The notes under the pieces were generated by a model. It was not told the origin of the DNA, ran no database searches, and was given only the letters and a program-made list of their open reading frames with translations. A program made the translations under genes and the position numbers. A DNA stretch of 64,000 nucleotides from Phyllobacterium trifolii (GTDB lineage: Bacteria > Pseudomonadota > Alphaproteobacteria > Rhizobiales > Rhizobiaceae), in the NCBI RefSeq assembly GCF_014192095.1, contig NZ_JACHXN010000006.1:1-64000 (forward strand), read 5' to 3'. This document shows, in pieces, positions 63,280 to 64,000 of the stretch; position 1 is the first letter of the stretch; every line of letters begins with the position of its first letter.

Positions 63280-64000
63280 ATGAACATGGAACTCTCGCGG
63301 CGCCAGTTTCTTGCGGCGACCGGCGCGGGTGTTGCGAGTACGGCGCTTGGCGCCTTTGGCTTCGGCGAGATCGAAGCCGCCCATGCCGAAGCGATCCGCG
63401 CTTTCAAACTCGTAAACACCACCGAAACCCGGAACACCTGTCCCTACTGCTCGGTCGCTTGCGGTATCATCATGTACTCGAAGGGCGACCTGAAAAAGGG
63501 CGAAAAGGCCGAGATCGTCCATATCGAGGGCGACACCGACCATCCGACAAATCGCGGAACGCTATGCCCGAAGGGCGCGGCTTTGCTCGACTTCGTCAAG
63601 GCCGAGACGCGGCTGAAGTATCCGATGGTACGCAAGCCCGGCTCGGACAAGTTCGAACGCATCTCCTGGAATGACGCGCTTGATCGCATCGCCCGGTTGA
63701 TGAAGGACGATCGCGACGGTAATTTCGTCCAGAAGAACAATGACGGCGTAACTGTCAATCGATGGACGACGACCGGCTTCCTGGCTGCCTCCGCAACAAC
63801 GAACGAAACAGCGTTTGCCACCTATAAGGTCGTGCGCAGCGCCGGAATGCTGGTATTCGATAACCAGGCACGTGTCTGACACGGCCCAACGGTGTCCAGT
63901 TTGGGCCCAACATTTGGCCGTGGTGCAATGACCAATTCCTGGACTGATATCAGGAATACGGATCTAGTTGTCATCATGGGCGGCAATGCCGCCGAAGCGC
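63280..64000 (+). CDS. fdnG: Selenocysteine formate dehydrogenase alpha subunit, 5' part
   Basis: The first 240 codons of a formate dehydrogenase-N/O type catalytic subunit; the gene runs off the window. A Tat signal (SRRQFLAATGAGVAS) is followed by a [4Fe-4S] site with Cys54, Cys57, Cys61 and Cys96 (NTCPYCSVAC, TLCPKGA). The frame meets TGA at 63877-63879, codon 200, but the sequence continues in frame as HGPTVSSLGPTFGRGAMTNS, like E. coli FdnG after its selenocysteine. The UGA is therefore read as Sec, the molybdenum ligand. Start ATG 63280 follows AAAGGGAGA. It oxidises formate on the periplasmic side and passes electrons to the quinone pool. Confidence 0.93.
63877..63922 (+). promoter_or_regulatory. 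Selenocysteine UGA and bacterial SECIS hairpin
   Basis: Directly after the UGA, CACGGCC (63880-63886) can pair with GGCCGTG (63916-63922), enclosing a second, imperfect upper hairpin. Place and layout match bacterial SECIS elements of formate dehydrogenase mRNAs that recruit SelB. The upper loop differs from E. coli, as expected if SelB has co-evolved. Confidence 0.7.

Overview
The window looks like part of a secondary replicon (chromid or megaplasmid) of an alphaproteobacterium of the Hyphomicrobiales, in the Phyllobacterium / Ochrobactrum / Sinorhizobium neighbourhood. The reasons are a complete repABC replication and partition cassette (54.2-58.1 kb), a galactoglucan (EPS II) type exopolysaccharide locus whose gene order resembles the wgc-wgg-wgd-wge-wga (exp) locus I recall from Sinorhizobium meliloti, PcaQ/PcaR-controlled protocatechuate genes, an Irr-type iron box, and GC-rich palindromic intergenic repeats. 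The genus cannot be fixed from the sequence alone. No rRNA, tRNA, CRISPR array, transposase or integrase was recognised.

Layout. 0.1-2.9 kb: a class III nucleotide cyclase, then a decaying type IV secretion remnant (lipoprotein-like ORF plus a frameshifted virB6). 2.9-28.9 kb: exopolysaccharide locus. A glycosyltransferase and a MarR regulator run leftwards. Rightwards come a type I secretion ABC transporter and membrane fusion protein, an RTX calcium-binding protein, eight wgeB-H-like and galE genes, and a second block of five wga-like genes. Three related palindromes (4761, 8159, 20326) precede the three rightward blocks and look like binding sites for the MarR regulator. 28.9-42.0 kb: the beta-ketoadipate branch for protocatechuate (pcaFJI, pcaR, pcaQ, pcaDCHGB) followed by a five-gene branched-chain-type ABC importer, probably for protocatechuate. 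42.0-47.0 kb: the efeUOB iron/peroxidase system plus a second imelysin protein, with an Irr-like box upstream and a GC-rich palindromic repeat on each side. 47.1-54.2 kb: a GbsR/MarR-type regulator and the cytochrome bd oxidase operon cydDCABX. 54.2-58.1 kb: repABC with two candidate parS sites and a candidate antisense RNA. 58.5-63.2 kb: small hypothetical genes, then a leftward transglutaminase-selD pair. 63.3-64.0 kb: the start of a formate dehydrogenase alpha subunit read through an in-frame UGA as selenocysteine; it runs off the window.

How the parts fit. The exopolysaccharide locus supplies precursor (GalE), glycosyltransferases, pyruvyl and probable acetyl decoration, a GH16-type processing enzyme and an RTX protein with its exporter, under one regulator. 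The pca block covers import and conversion of protocatechuate to succinyl-CoA and acetyl-CoA. Cytochrome bd and the seleno-formate dehydrogenase point to micro-oxic and anaerobic respiratory flexibility, and SelD provides the selenophosphate that the formate dehydrogenase needs. The most interesting items are the three-site regulon, the repeated GW-type module shared by three EPS proteins, the helically phased 21-nt repeats before the importer, the nested palindrome at the candidate centromere, and the UGA-split formate dehydrogenase.
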